A stretch of DNA of 64,000 bases from CACIIZ01 sp045565285 (GTDB lineage Bacteria > Pseudomonadota > Alphaproteobacteria > Rhodobacterales > Rhodobacteraceae). The notes under the pieces are model-generated. The model saw nothing but the letters and a program-made list of their open reading frames with translations, made no database searches and was not told where the DNA came from. Every line of letters begins with the position of its first letter. The stretch's first letter is position 1. Location: assembly GCA_045565285.1 (NCBI GenBank), contig JBJLFR010000023.1, positions 1 through 64,000 on the forward strand. The letters run 5' to 3'. This document shows positions 18,938 to 28,827 of this stretch, one piece after another. Both the position numbers and the translations under genes were made by a program.

Positions 18938-20112
18938 TAGTTATTACTCCCAGTTCTAAGTTGATTTAAAGGTAAATAAGGTACAACTCCTTGTCCCGTA
19001 TCAGTATTTTGGTCTAGAATTACTTTATCGACATCGCCTAGAACCCTCTCCATAGAATCTATATATAATCTTTTTCTTGTTACATCTTTAGCTTGTACAT
19101 ATTCATTATATATAGAAATAAAACGACTTGCTTCACCAGTTGCCTCATTTATAACTCTTGCTTTATATCCTTCAGCTTCTTGCTTAAGTTGCTCCGCTTC
19201 ACCTCTTGCCTGAGCAAGAGCTTGATACTCATATGCATCGGCTTTTTTCTCAAGAGTATCGCGTTCTTGTTCAGCTGCTTGAACATCTCTAAAAGCATCA
19301 ATTACTTCTCCAGGTGGGTCAGCTTTATCAAAATTTAGACGTACAATATTAACACCGCTGCTGTAAGAATCTAAAATATTTTGAATTAATTCCCGAACAT
19401 CTCCACTGATTAATGCTCTATCTCTATTAAGAATAGGACTTAATTCTGATCTACCAATAACTTCTCGCATTGCAGATTCTGATACAGCTCTAATAGTTTC
19501 TGCTGGATCAGCTAAATTAAACAAAAACATTGCTGGATCAGATATATTCCAAACAACTTGAAAATCAATGTCTACTATATTCTCATCACCTGTAAGCATG
19601 AGGCCTTCATCTTGTCTTCCGCCTCTTCCACCTACACCAATATCTTCAGTATTTTCTCTAGTGACAGTTAATACTTCATGAGTAATAAATGGCCATGGAG
19701 CAAAATTAAGACCTGACTCACCTGTATCATAATATTCACCAAAAAAGAGTTCAATTGATTTTTCTTCTGGTTTTACAGTATAAAAAGATAGAAAAGCCCA
19801 TATAACTACTAAACCAACAAAAATTAATGAGATAGAACCTTTACCAAAATTAGGGGTACCACCTTTACCAGATCCACTACCACCAGAAGACCCTCCTTTT
19901 CCTCCCATTAATACTTTTAGCCTTTCCTGACCTTTTTTTACAATTTGGTCGATTTCAGGAATTCCTGTCTCTCCTTGACCTGAACCACTTCCATTACCTC
20001 CAGAATTTCCACCCCAGGGGCTTTTATTACCATTATTGTTTGTATCCTTCTTTTTTCCTGAACCCCAAGGGCCATCAGAATCATCTTTATTAGGGCATAA
20101 TACTTTCCTCAA
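18937..20112 (-). CDS. hflK: HflK, membrane protease modulator (start disturbed)
   Basis: The protein has a Gly/Asn/Ser-rich N-terminus (DGPWGSGKKK, SPWGGNSGG), a membrane helix, and an SPFH domain with VKPEEKSIELFFGEYY, followed by a coiled coil. HflK pairs with HflC around FtsH. The start is unclear. An ATG at 20096-20098 has GAGGA 7 nt upstream and would give MPNKDD, a normal HflK beginning, but as written it reads ATG CCC TAA because of one extra C. In frame, the nearest start is TTG at 20112 (used here); an ATG at 20208 would overlap gor by 49 bp. An indel or assembly error is likely. Confidence 0.9.
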   Translation of the reverse strand: MRKVLCPNKDDSDGPWGSGKKKDTNNNGNKSPWGGNSGGNGSGSGQGETGIPEIDQIVKKGQERLKVLMGGKGGSSGGSGSGKGGTPNFGKGSISLIFVGLVVIWAFLSFYTVKPEEKSIELFFGEYYDTGESGLNFAPWPFITHEVLTVTRENTEDIGVGGRGGRQDEGLMLTGDENIVDIDFQVVWNISDPAMFLFNLADPAETIRAVSESAMREVIGRSELSPILNRDRALISGDVRELIQNILDSYSSGVNIVRLNFDKADPPGEVIDAFRDVQAAEQERDTLEKKADAYEYQALAQARGEAEQLKQEAEGYKARVINEATGEASRFISIYNEYVQAKDVTRKRLYIDSMERVLGDVDKVILDQNTDTGQGVVPYLPLNQLRTGSNN

Positions 20113-20159
20113 GTAGTTTTTATTTAATTGTGACCTCTTAAAAATTTCAAGAGAGTATT

Positions 20160-21500
20160 TTAACTTAAAGTAACAATCTCCTCTGCAAGAGTTGGATGTA
20201 CAGCACAAGTAGAATCAAGATCTTTTTTCTTAACTCCCATTTTCATTGATATACCAAACATTTGTATCATCTCGCTTGCACCATCCCCTACAATATGACA
20301 ACCTAAAATTTTATCCGTTTCATTACAGACTACCAACTTCATCAAGATTTTATCCAAATTACTTGAAATTCTACTTCCTAGACTTGAAAATTCGGTTTTA
20401 TAAATTTTAACATCAAAATTTTCTCTAGCTTCTTTTTCGCTCAAACCGATTGTTCCAACTTCTGGCTTAGTAAAAATAGCTGTAGGTACGAGTTTATGAT
20501 CAGGTGATTTTTTCTTTATACCAAAAAGTGTTTCAATAATTGCAATGGCATCTCTTATTGCTACAGGAGTTAAATTAAGCCTATCAGTTACATCACCTAT
20601 TGCATAAATTGATTTTATAGAAGTTTGTTGAAATTTGTTAACTTTTATCGCTCCTGAAATTGTCAAATCCAACGGTACTTTATCTAATCCAATGTTTATA
20701 ACTTTTGGGTTTCTACCTATAGCAGACAAAACCATTTCTGTAAGAACTGAGGATCTTTTATTAAATGTAAGTTCCAATTTATCCTCTTTTGATATTATCT
20801 GTGTGGGAAAACAATTATTTATAATTTTAAGGCCTTTTTGTAAAAGTGCTTTTTCAACATTTTCTCTTATATCATCATCAAATCCACGTAAAATTCTATC
20901 TCCGCGATAAAGTAAAGTTACATCTACTCCTAAACCATTAAAAATAGATGCAAATTCACAAGCAATATATCCCCCTCCAATTATGACAATTTTTTTTGGT
21001 AAAGAAGATAGATTGAAAACGTCATTTGAAGAAATTGCTAAATTTCCCCCCTTAATTTTTAATTCTTGAGGCTTTCCACCAGTAGCAATTAAAATGTATT
21101 TAGAATTGAATTTTGAATTATCATCTAAAATAACAGAATTTGGACTAGAAAGTTTTGCGGTGGTTTTGAAAATTGTGACATTGGAAGAACTTAATAAATC
21201 ATGATAAATTTTTTCAAGACGATCAATTTCAATGTTCAGACTTTTTGAAAATTTATTCCATGAAAACTTTGGTTCATTTTGTTCCCAGCCAAAGCCTTCT
21301 GCTTCTTTGAAATGTTTTGAATAATTACTTGCAAAAACCATTAATTTTTTTGGAACACATCCTCTTATTACACACGTTCCACCAAACCGATATTCTTCAG
21401 CTATAGCTACTTTTTTACCTAACTTAGCTGCTAATCTAGCTGCCCTTACACCACCAGAACCGGCACCAATAACAAATAAATCAAAATCATATTTTTTCAA
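20160..21500 (-). CDS. gor: Glutathione-disulfide reductase
   Basis: This 446-aa flavoprotein has the FAD motif VIGAGSGGVRAARLAAKLG, the redox disulfide C43/C48 in GGTCVIRGCVPKK, the NADPH fold VIIGGGYIACEFASIFNGLG, and the C-terminal catalytic HPTLAEE. The VIRGCVPKK form is typical of alphaproteobacterial Gor, which reduces GSSG with NADPH. It starts with TTG at 21500. It lies 3 bp after rpiA; together these may link NADPH-dependent thiol defence with pentose phosphate metabolism, which is only an inference from position. Confidence 0.95.
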   Translation of the reverse strand: MKKYDFDLFVIGAGSGGVRAARLAAKLGKKVAIAEEYRFGGTCVIRGCVPKKLMVFASNYSKHFKEAEGFGWEQNEPKFSWNKFSKSLNIEIDRLEKIYHDLLSSSNVTIFKTTAKLSSPNSVILDDNSKFNSKYILIATGGKPQELKIKGGNLAISSNDVFNLSSLPKKIVIIGGGYIACEFASIFNGLGVDVTLLYRGDRILRGFDDDIRENVEKALLQKGLKIINNCFPTQIISKEDKLELTFNKRSSVLTEMVLSAIGRNPKVINIGLDKVPLDLTISGAIKVNKFQQTSIKSIYAIGDVTDRLNLTPVAIRDAIAIIETLFGIKKKSPDHKLVPTAIFTKPEVGTIGLSEKEARENFDVKIYKTEFSSLGSRISSNLDKILMKLVVCNETDKILGCHIVGDGASEMIQMFGISMKMGVKKKDLDSTCAVHPTLAEEIVTLS

Positions 21501-21503
21501 AAT

Positions 21504-22226
21504 TTATCTTTCTTTTTTAATCAATTTACAGTTACCTTTATCATCTCCAATTATTACTACATTCGCTATTTTTATAAATAATCCAGTTTCCACAACACCT
21601 GTTATTTTTTTTATATTTTTCTCAAGAATATTGGGATCAATAATTTTTTTTAAACTCAAATCAACTATATAATGTTTTTCATCAGTAACGAAATAATTGT
21701 TATTTTCCTTTCGCAAATCTAATGAAAAATCATTATAACCTAACTTAATAAGAATTTTTTTTATTTGGTTTTTTGTTTTTTTATGACCAAATTTAACAAT
21801 TTCTATTGGAAGTGGAAATTTTCCTAATGTATCTACAACTTTGCTATCATCTACAATAACTATCATTTTATTACTATTTGATGCCACTATCTTTTCTTGA
21901 AGCAAAGCCCCTCCTCCACCTTTTATTAAATTTAAGTTCATATCTGTTTCATCAGCACCGTCTATTACGATATCGATTTTTGAAACTTTGTCTATTTGAG
22001 TAAGAGGAAGACCTAAATTTTTTGCCTGAATTTCTGTTTCAGTAGAAGTAGATAATACTTTTAGATTTAATTTTTTCGAAAAATACATTTTTGCTAGTAA
22101 ATCAACAAATATTTTTGCCGTTGATCCAGTTCCTAGCCCAACTACCATATTTGACTGTACAAAATTAAGCGCTTCTTTTGCTGCAACCTCCTTTGCTATA
22201 TTTATATCAATTGAAATATTAGACAC
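21504..22226 (-). CDS. rpiA: Ribose-5-phosphate isomerase A
   Basis: This 240-aa enzyme interconverts ribose 5-phosphate and ribulose 5-phosphate. It carries VVGLGTGSTAKIFVDLL, DIVIDGADETD and LIKGGGGALLQEKIVA, the RpiA core motifs. The start is GTG at 22226. It is the first gene of a minus-strand group with gor, 117 bp from the divergent threonine dehydratase gene. Confidence 0.96.
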   Translation of the reverse strand: MSNISIDINIAKEVAAKEALNFVQSNMVVGLGTGSTAKIFVDLLAKMYFSKKLNLKVLSTSTETEIQAKNLGLPLTQIDKVSKIDIVIDGADETDMNLNLIKGGGGALLQEKIVASNSNKMIVIVDDSKVVDTLGKFPLPIEIVKFGHKKTKNQIKKILIKLGYNDFSLDLRKENNNYFVTDEKHYIVDLSLKKIIDPNILEKNIKKITGVVETGLFIKIANVVIIGDDKGNCKLIKKER

Positions 22227-22343
22227 AAATTACTCCTTTTCCTAAATTTTGCCATAATGTAAGTTATAGTTACTATAGTCAAATAAGAAAAAATAATTTA
22301 ATAAATAGAATTAAAGTAATTTGATTAGAAAGGTAATTAAAAT

Positions 22344-23558
22344 TTGAGGGTAAATCTAGAGAATATTAAAGAAGCAAGAAATCTTCTTAATAATCGTACA
22401 ATTATAACTCCAGAAATAAGATCTCATTACTTAAGTAAATTAGTAAATGGCAATGTATTCTTAAAGCTTGAAAATTTACAACATACATCTTCATTTAAAG
22501 CTAGAGGGGCATTTATTTCAATTGATAGATTAGAGGAGCAACAGAAAAAAAATGGTGTAATTGCTATGTCAGCAGGAAATCATGCACAAGCTGTTGCATG
22601 GTGGTCTAAAGATCAAGGAATTCAAGCTACTATCGTTATGCCAGAACAAGCACCTTTTGCAAAAGTTATGAAAACAAAGGAATATGGAGCTAATGTTATT
22701 CTTAAAGGAAGAACACTCGATGAGTCTCAATCATTTGTCAAAGAAAAAATTAAAGAAGAGGGTCTTACTTTAATACATCCTTATGATAATCAAAATGTCA
22801 TTTTAGGTCAGGGTACTATCGGTATCGAATTCTTAGAAAAGATTCCTGACCTCGATTGTATTGTTATTCCGATAGGTGGCGGAGGATTAATTTCAGGTAT
22901 TGCTGTTGCAGCAAAGTCTATTAATCCGAAAATTAAAATTTACGGGATACAAACTAAAAAATTTCCTACTATGTACAATTTTTTGAAAAATAAAAAGCTT
23001 AGTATTACTGGGGATACTTTAGCTGATGGAATAGCAGTTAAAATACCTGGCCAAATTACTAGCTGTATAATTAAAAAATACGTGGATGACATAATTTTGG
23101 TTAATGAATTCGAAATAGAAAAGGCTGTAAGTTCTTTATTTGAGAATGAAAGGATAGTTTCTGAAGGTGCAGGAGCAGTTGGTGTGGCTGCAATTATGAA
23201 AAGTCCTGATTTATTTCAAGGTTTAAGAACTGGTACTGTCATTTGTGGAGGAAATATCGATGCAAGAGTTTTTGCTAGTATTCTCAACAGAAAACTTTCA
23301 AGAGATGGAAGATTAGCTAAAGTTAGAATTGACATTTTAGATGAACCAGGAATGCTGGCAAGGATATCAAATTTAATAGCAGAAAATGGAGGAAATATAA
23401 TAGAAATTTTTCACCAGAGAATGTTCCATGATGTTCCAGTAAAAAATGCAAAAATAGACGCTGTTATAGAAGCTTTAAGTACTAATCATATAAAAACTAT
23501 TATTGATTCATTAGAAAATGATGGATTTACTGTGAATGAGATTACCGACAAATCTTAG
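22344..23558 (+). CDS. ilvA: Threonine ammonia-lyase (threonine dehydratase) with ACT domain
   Basis: This 404-aa PLP enzyme converts threonine to 2-oxobutyrate, the first step towards isoleucine. The PLP lysine is K52 in SSFKARGAF. The phosphate loop reads PIGGGGLISGIA and the active-site region AMSAGNHAQAVAW. A single C-terminal ACT domain begins near residue 325 (DILDEPGMLARISNLIAENGGNI). This is the short TdcB-like form with one ACT domain, common in alphaproteobacteria. The start is TTG at 22344, preceded by AAAGG. Confidence 0.93.
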   Translation: MRVNLENIKEARNLLNNRTIITPEIRSHYLSKLVNGNVFLKLENLQHTSSFKARGAFISIDRLEEQQKKNGVIAMSAGNHAQAVAWWSKDQGIQATIVMPEQAPFAKVMKTKEYGANVILKGRTLDESQSFVKEKIKEEGLTLIHPYDNQNVILGQGTIGIEFLEKIPDLDCIVIPIGGGGLISGIAVAAKSINPKIKIYGIQTKKFPTMYNFLKNKKLSITGDTLADGIAVKIPGQITSCIIKKYVDDIILVNEFEIEKAVSSLFENERIVSEGAGAVGVAAIMKSPDLFQGLRTGTVICGGNIDARVFASILNRKLSRDGRLAKVRIDILDEPGMLARISNLIAENGGNIIEIFHQRMFHDVPVKNAKIDAVIEALSTNHIKTIIDSLENDGFTVNEITDKS

Positions 23559-23670
23559 AGAAATCATGTATTTTTATCAAATTTGTTTTATAATATTTAA
23601 AAAGCTAATTTTAAGAAGTTTTGTAAGAATTTAGTCTTAAATAAAAAAAAACATAAGTGATAAGTCATAT

Positions 23671-24339
23671 TTATAAATATTTATGTATGAATTTATTTAT
23701 AACATCCTTGAAACAGTTTATAGGGAGTATTAAAATCATACCCGAACCACTTAATTCGATAAGAGTCTTTGATCTAGAAACTTCGTTTGACGTTCCTATT
23801 TTATTTCCAGGGGAAAATTGAACATTTTTTATATTATATTTTAGACCTTCACTTTTAAGACCAACTACATTTCGTATGGGGAATAAAGATACTCTAGTAC
23901 CCTTTTTTAAGTTTAATTCAATTTTATTTTCAACATGAAATAAAATGTCTTTTTTACCAAAAAGTATAACTTTTTTATTTTTCATTTTTACTATAGTTGA
24001 TATTGCCGACAATGAATGATCAATTCTCTCCCCCAAAAAAGCATTTGCTAAAAAAAAAGGTGCATTGAAGGAATAAAGACATTTTTCAAAATCAGTAGTT
24101 TCTTGTTCTTCAATTTTTTTTATATTGAAACCCTTTTTTCTCCATATTTCTAAATTTGCTTTAGAATCTAAATCACCTATTATCCATTCTGGCGAAGATT
24201 TTTTAATATCTAAAAATTTTATACCAGAATCAACAGCTATTAGTTTAGGTGCTATGTCCAAACATTTTTTAAAAATGTTGGGTGAAAATTCACCTCCCCC
24301 AATCAAGGTTAAAGGCTGTTTATAGCTTTTAACAATCAA
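23671..24339 (-). CDS. thiN: Thiamine pyrophosphokinase
   Basis: This 222-aa protein matches thiamine diphosphokinase: LTLIGGGEFSPN near residue 11, LIAVDSGIKFL, PEWIIGDLDSK and TDFEKCLY, then GERIDHSLSAIS. It makes thiamine diphosphate from thiamine and ATP, which fits uptake or salvage. The start is TTG at 24339. No TPP riboswitch is recognisable in the 45-bp leader. Downstream is a 112-bp AT-rich gap to the convergent threonine dehydratase gene. Confidence 0.9.
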   Translation of the reverse strand: MIVKSYKQPLTLIGGGEFSPNIFKKCLDIAPKLIAVDSGIKFLDIKKSSPEWIIGDLDSKANLEIWRKKGFNIKKIEEQETTDFEKCLYSFNAPFFLANAFLGERIDHSLSAISTIVKMKNKKVILFGKKDILFHVENKIELNLKKGTRVSLFPIRNVVGLKSEGLKYNIKNVQFSPGNKIGTSNEVSRSKTLIELSGSGMILILPINCFKDVINKFIHKYL

Positions 24340-24384
24340 AGTAGAAAATCCTTTATAAAATTATAATTTTTGATTTTATTTTCT

Positions 24385-24585
24385 TTACCTTGATGCCAAT
24401 CCTTTAAAGACAAATTTGAATGGGTAAATCCAAATAATACCGAGTAGGACATAAGTTATAAATTCTATCCATATATTCATTCGACCTACATAATTTATTA
24501 TTGTAACTGCAAGAATAATATAAAGGGGTAAAAATACGAATAATACCAAATAGGCTATTTTTTTTCTTAACTTTTTATTTATCAT
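24385..24585 (-). CDS. DUF2842 small membrane protein
   Basis: This 66-aa protein has two membrane helices, about 10-33 and 40-55, and ends in WIYPFKFVFKGL, the DUF2842 family pattern. Function is unknown. I chose the ATG at 24585, which gives MINKKLRKK; an open frame continues upstream into purA but lacks family support. It starts only 4 bp after the purA stop, which is the usual order in alphaproteobacteria. Confidence 0.82.
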   Translation of the reverse strand: MINKKLRKKIAYLVLFVFLPLYIILAVTIINYVGRMNIWIEFITYVLLGIIWIYPFKFVFKGLASR

Positions 24586-24589
24586 ACTT

Positions 24590-25885
24590 TTATCTTTCAA
24601 AAGGATTTTGAACCTCAATTATATCATCTCTACGAGGCGAGGTTGAAATTAGATATGCAGGACACCCAACCGATTTTTCTATTGATTTTATATAAGATAT
24701 AGCATTTTTTGGCAGATTTTCTAGAGATGTAATGCCTTTTGTACTTTCATACCAACCTTCAAATTTTTCATAGACCGGTTCTATTTCTTCTTCAAAAGAA
24801 ATAGCAGATGGCAGATAATCATAAAATGTTTTATTGATCTTGTATCCTATACAAATTTTTAATTCTTTTAAACCATCTAAAACATCTAACTTGGTAATAG
24901 CTATACAATCAACTCCATTTAATATAGAAGTTTGTTTTACCAAAGCTGCGTCAAACCAGCCACATCTACGGTCACGACCAGTTACTGTACCTTTTTCATG
25001 ACCTACTGATGCTAAGTGTTTACCAACTTTGTCATTGATTAATTCAGTAGGAAACGGGCCTTCTCCAACTCTAGTTGTATATGCTTTTACAATGCCTAAT
25101 ACCATATTAATTTTTTTTGTAGAAACACCTACCCCAATAGATGCAGCAGAAGCTAAAGTGTTAGAAGAAGTAACATATGGATAAGTTCCAAAATCAATAT
25201 CTAGTAGGCTTCCTTGAGCACCTTCAAATAAAATTGTTTTATTTTTGTTTTTTTCTTCAGCTAATTCTTTCCAGACCACTGTAGAAAATTTGGAAATAAA
25301 GGGAGTTATTTCCTTTAATTTGTTTTCTATTTCAAAAGTTTTGTATTCAGACTTACCATATCCTTTCATTAAAATATTATGGTGCTCCATAGAACGTTCT
25401 AGTCGTGACCTAAGTAAATTAGGATTATTTAGATCACATAAACGAATAGCCCTTCTTCCCACTTTATCTTCATATGCAGGACCAATTCCTCTACCTGTCG
25501 TTCCAATTTTTTTTCCACCAGCAAGTTTCTCTCTTAAATTATCTAAATCTTTGTGAAAAGGAAGAATTAAAGAGACATTTTCTGCAATCATTAAATTATT
25601 TTTTGAAATAGATATTCCCAATTTTTCTAAAGATTCTATTTCTGTTTTTAAAGCCCAAGGATCTAAAACTACACCATTTCCAATTACTGATAATTTATCG
25701 TTTCTTAATATACCAGAAGGTAGAAGAGAGAGCTTGAAAATTTTTTTGTTAATTACAATTGTATGACCTGCATTATTACCACCTTGAAAGCGTACTATAA
25801 TATCAGCCTTATCTCCTAAGTAATCAACTAACTTTCCTTTTCCCTCATCACCCCATTGACAACCAACGACCACCAGATTGTTCAT
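24590..25885 (-). CDS. purA: Adenylosuccinate synthetase
   Basis: This 431-aa GTP-dependent enzyme joins IMP and aspartate in AMP synthesis. It has the N-terminal VVVGCQWGDEGKGK, FQGGNNAGHTI, GTTGRGIGPAYEDK, FEGAQGSLLDIDFGTYPYVTSSN and the RRCGWFDA segment. The ATG at 25885, with AAAGGA 7 nt upstream, gives the canonical MNNLVVVG start; a TTG at 25900 lies further upstream. It forms a pair with DUF2842. Confidence 0.97.
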   Translation of the reverse strand: MNNLVVVGCQWGDEGKGKLVDYLGDKADIIVRFQGGNNAGHTIVINKKIFKLSLLPSGILRNDKLSVIGNGVVLDPWALKTEIESLEKLGISISKNNLMIAENVSLILPFHKDLDNLREKLAGGKKIGTTGRGIGPAYEDKVGRRAIRLCDLNNPNLLRSRLERSMEHHNILMKGYGKSEYKTFEIENKLKEITPFISKFSTVVWKELAEEKNKNKTILFEGAQGSLLDIDFGTYPYVTSSNTLASAASIGVGVSTKKINMVLGIVKAYTTRVGEGPFPTELINDKVGKHLASVGHEKGTVTGRDRRCGWFDAALVKQTSILNGVDCIAITKLDVLDGLKELKICIGYKINKTFYDYLPSAISFEEEIEPVYEKFEGWYESTKGITSLENLPKNAISYIKSIEKSVGCPAYLISTSPRRDDIIEVQNPFER

Positions 25886-25935
25886 AAATTTTCCTTTCAA
25901 GGTAAATTTCTAGATATAATTAATTTATAATTTTT

Positions 25936-27546
25936 TTAATTCTTTTTTAAAAAGAAATTTAAAGATCTTGCTTTATCTACTTGAGGAAGTTTTTTTATTT
26001 TCTCAATTACTTTATCAGAAACAACTTCATCAATTCCCAATAAAGCTATAGCTTTACCATTCTTATTATCCCTTCCTAACGAAAAAGTGGCTATGTTTAA
26101 TTTGGCTTCTCCTAAAACTGTACCAAGAGCACCGATATAACCTGGTTTATCAATATTTGTAGTATATAGCATATGATCAACTGGTTCAGCCTCTAGGTTA
26201 ATACTATTAATTTGTATGAATCTAGGTTTACCATCAGAATATATAGTTCCCGCAATAGAAAAGGAAGAACTTTTATGGGAAACTATAACACGGATATATG
26301 AGTCAAATGCTCCTCTGGTATCCCGCCTAATCTCAGAAATTTTAATACCTTTATTTCTAGCTATAAAAGGAGCAGAAACCATATTTACAACACCACTCCC
26401 AACTAATGGCTTTAATGTCTCAGCTATTATAACAGATGTAATAGGTTTATAATTTAATTCGCCCACTTTCCCAACATATTCTATCGCTATATCTAGAATT
26501 GGTTTATCTGTAATCTGCCCAACAAATGAACCTAAACTTTCTGCTAGTTTTATCCAGGGGGACAGCAAAGGTGCTTCTTTTGAACATATTGAAGGAGCAT
26601 TTAATGCGTTTATAATTGCACCATTATTTAGGAAATTTATTATTTGATCTGCTATCTGAAATGAAACTTTTTCTTGAGCTTCTACGGTTGAAGCACCTAA
26701 GTGAGGAGTACAGATAACGTTTTTTAAACTAAATAGTGGGCTAGCTAATGCAGGTTCTTCGACAAAAACATCGAAGGCCGCTGCAGATAAATGTTCTTTT
26801 TTTATAGCTTCAGCTACTGCAGTTTCTTCTACTAAACCTCCTCTAGCGCAGTTGACTAATATAGACCCTTTTTTCATTTTGAAAATATTATCTCTGGAAA
26901 TAATATTAAAGGTATTTTCATTCTTTGGTAAATGTAGAGTAACAATATCAGAGGAAGACAATAGATCAATTAAATTTATTATTTTATCAATCTTTAAATT
27001 TTTTGCCCTTTCTTCAGATAAAAAGGGATCATAAGCAATAATTTTCATACCTAGTGACTGCGCCAATGATGATACTATTGAACCAATATTACCAACACCA
27101 ACTATACCCAATTTTTTTCCAAAAAGCTCCATGCCTATAAAACTTTTCTTGTCCCAAATCCCACTTTTTAATGCTTGATTAGCTGCAGGTATTTTCCTAG
27201 CTGCTGCAAAAATCATAGCAATAGTGTGTTCTGCAGTTGTAATAGCATTGCCAAAAGGGGTGTTCATAACAACAATTCCTTTTTTTGAAGCAGCCGCCAG
27301 ATCTATGTTATCAACTCCAATACCAGCCCTACCTATTACTTTTAATTTTAACGCTTTATTTAATAATTCAGCACTAAGTATTGTATCTGATCTTATAGCA
27401 ATCCCATCATACTTATGGATTTCCTTAGAAAGTAGTAGTTTATCTTTACCCATATCAGGTCTAAAAACTACATCTATCCCTTCATTTTTAAAACTCGATA
27501 AAATATCTGTTGATAAGTTATCTGAAATTAAAACCTTGTAATTCAA
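25936..27546 (-). CDS. serA: D-3-phosphoglycerate dehydrogenase, long form
   Basis: This 536-aa NAD enzyme performs the first committed step of serine synthesis. It has the catalytic domain GRAGIGVDNIDL, the Rossmann loop GKKLGIVGVGNIGSIVSSLA, the HLPKNENT segment, NCARGGLVEE, the catalytic CTPHLGAST, then the ASB domain and a C-terminal ACT domain (about 460-530). The start is TTG at 27546. serC lies immediately upstream, 17 bp away, so the two probably form an operon. Confidence 0.97.
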   Translation of the reverse strand: MNYKVLISDNLSTDILSSFKNEGIDVVFRPDMGKDKLLLSKEIHKYDGIAIRSDTILSAELLNKALKLKVIGRAGIGVDNIDLAAASKKGIVVMNTPFGNAITTAEHTIAMIFAAARKIPAANQALKSGIWDKKSFIGMELFGKKLGIVGVGNIGSIVSSLAQSLGMKIIAYDPFLSEERAKNLKIDKIINLIDLLSSSDIVTLHLPKNENTFNIISRDNIFKMKKGSILVNCARGGLVEETAVAEAIKKEHLSAAAFDVFVEEPALASPLFSLKNVICTPHLGASTVEAQEKVSFQIADQIINFLNNGAIINALNAPSICSKEAPLLSPWIKLAESLGSFVGQITDKPILDIAIEYVGKVGELNYKPITSVIIAETLKPLVGSGVVNMVSAPFIARNKGIKISEIRRDTRGAFDSYIRVIVSHKSSSFSIAGTIYSDGKPRFIQINSINLEAEPVDHMLYTTNIDKPGYIGALGTVLGEAKLNIATFSLGRDNKNGKAIALLGIDEVVSDKVIEKIKKLPQVDKARSLNFFLKKN

Positions 27547-27563
27547 CTTAATAAATTCCTAAT

Positions 27564-28736
27564 TTAATTAAAGAAATCCTTTCTAATATTTTCAAAAGAC
27601 CATTCTAACCATGGTAAAAGCATCCTTAGATCATCCTCTTCAACTGTTGGTCCACACCAAATCCTTAAACCAGGTGGTGCATCTCGATGACCTTTTATAT
27701 CAAATGCGGCATTATTATGTTCAAGAATTGAACACATGTTTTGAATGAAATCCCATTTATTTTGAAAATCTAAGCTTAAATATTTTTTATCCTTTATTTC
27801 AAGACAGATAGAGGTGTTTGATTGTATATTTTCATCTTTAACAGTATTTGAAATCCAATCTTTTTCATGATACCAACTTGAAAGAATTTCAAAATTTTTC
27901 ATAGATTTTTCGTAGGTCTTTTTCCATCCACCTAATTCTTTAATCCACAAGAGAGAATCTAAAGCATCAGCAACACAAAGCATCGAAGGAGTATTAATTG
28001 TTTCTCCTTGATATATTCCTTCAATTAATTCTTCATTTTTTATCAATCTAAAAAGTTTTGGTAATGGCCTATTTGGATTAAATGTTTTTAACCTTTCAAT
28101 TGCCCTAGGGCTCATAATTAAAATACCATGGCCTCCTTCTCCACCCATACATTTCTGCCATGAAAAAGTAGCAACATCAATTTTTTCCCAATCTAAATTT
28201 TGAGAAAAAATAGCAGATGTTGCATCACAAAAAGTAATGCCCTTTCTATTTTTACTTATCCAATCTGCATTTGGAACTTTTACTCCCGACGTAGTTCCAT
28301 TCCAAGTAAAACAAATATCTGATTCATCCCTAACTAAGGATAAATCAGGAATGCTACCATATTCGGCTTTGTGAATCCTTAAATCCTTTATCTTCAATTG
28401 CTCTTTTATATCATAAATCCAACCACTGCCAAAAGTTTCCCAAGCTAAAGCATCAACTGGTATAGATCCTATCATAGACCATAATGCCATTTCAAATGCT
28501 CCTGTATTAGAACCTGGGACTATTGCTACTTTAAAATCATCTGGAATCTCTAAATTTTCCTTGGTCAAATAAATAACTTCTTTTAAAGAATTTAAACAAA
28601 CTTTTGATCTATGAGACCTCCCTAGTAAATCACTACATTTTAGATTATCTAAAGACCATCCAGGTCTTTTAACACAAGGACCACTTGAAAAATTAGGGCG
28701 ATTAGGTAATTTATCTGGCTTTTCTAACACATCCAT
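27564..28736 (-). CDS. serC: Phosphoserine aminotransferase
   Basis: This 390-aa class V PLP enzyme converts 3-phosphohydroxypyruvate to phosphoserine. The PLP lysine is K195 in FSWQKCMGGEGGHG. N-terminal NFSSGPCVKRPGW and GSNTGAFEMALWS match the alphaproteobacterial/archaeal-type SerC rather than the E. coli form. The start is ATG at 28736. It is cotranscribed with serA. The third serine enzyme, serB, is not in the window. Confidence 0.95.
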   Translation of the reverse strand: MDVLEKPDKLPNRPNFSSGPCVKRPGWSLDNLKCSDLLGRSHRSKVCLNSLKEVIYLTKENLEIPDDFKVAIVPGSNTGAFEMALWSMIGSIPVDALAWETFGSGWIYDIKEQLKIKDLRIHKAEYGSIPDLSLVRDESDICFTWNGTTSGVKVPNADWISKNRKGITFCDATSAIFSQNLDWEKIDVATFSWQKCMGGEGGHGILIMSPRAIERLKTFNPNRPLPKLFRLIKNEELIEGIYQGETINTPSMLCVADALDSLLWIKELGGWKKTYEKSMKNFEILSSWYHEKDWISNTVKDENIQSNTSICLEIKDKKYLSLDFQNKWDFIQNMCSILEHNNAAFDIKGHRDAPPGLRIWCGPTVEEDDLRMLLPWLEWSFENIRKDFFN

Positions 28737-28827
28737 TATTCTATTAGTTTAAAAGTATCCGTTAGTATTTAATTGAGTTAACTTCAAGTATTACTTTAAA
28801 ATTTTATTAAAATAATTAAATCAGTAT

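Noticed and set aside
19900..20090. Gly/Ser/Asn-rich repeats in hflK looked at as a possible repeat array
   Set aside because: They encode the glycine-rich N-terminus normal for HflK; units are irregular and unlike a CRISPR or mobile repeat.
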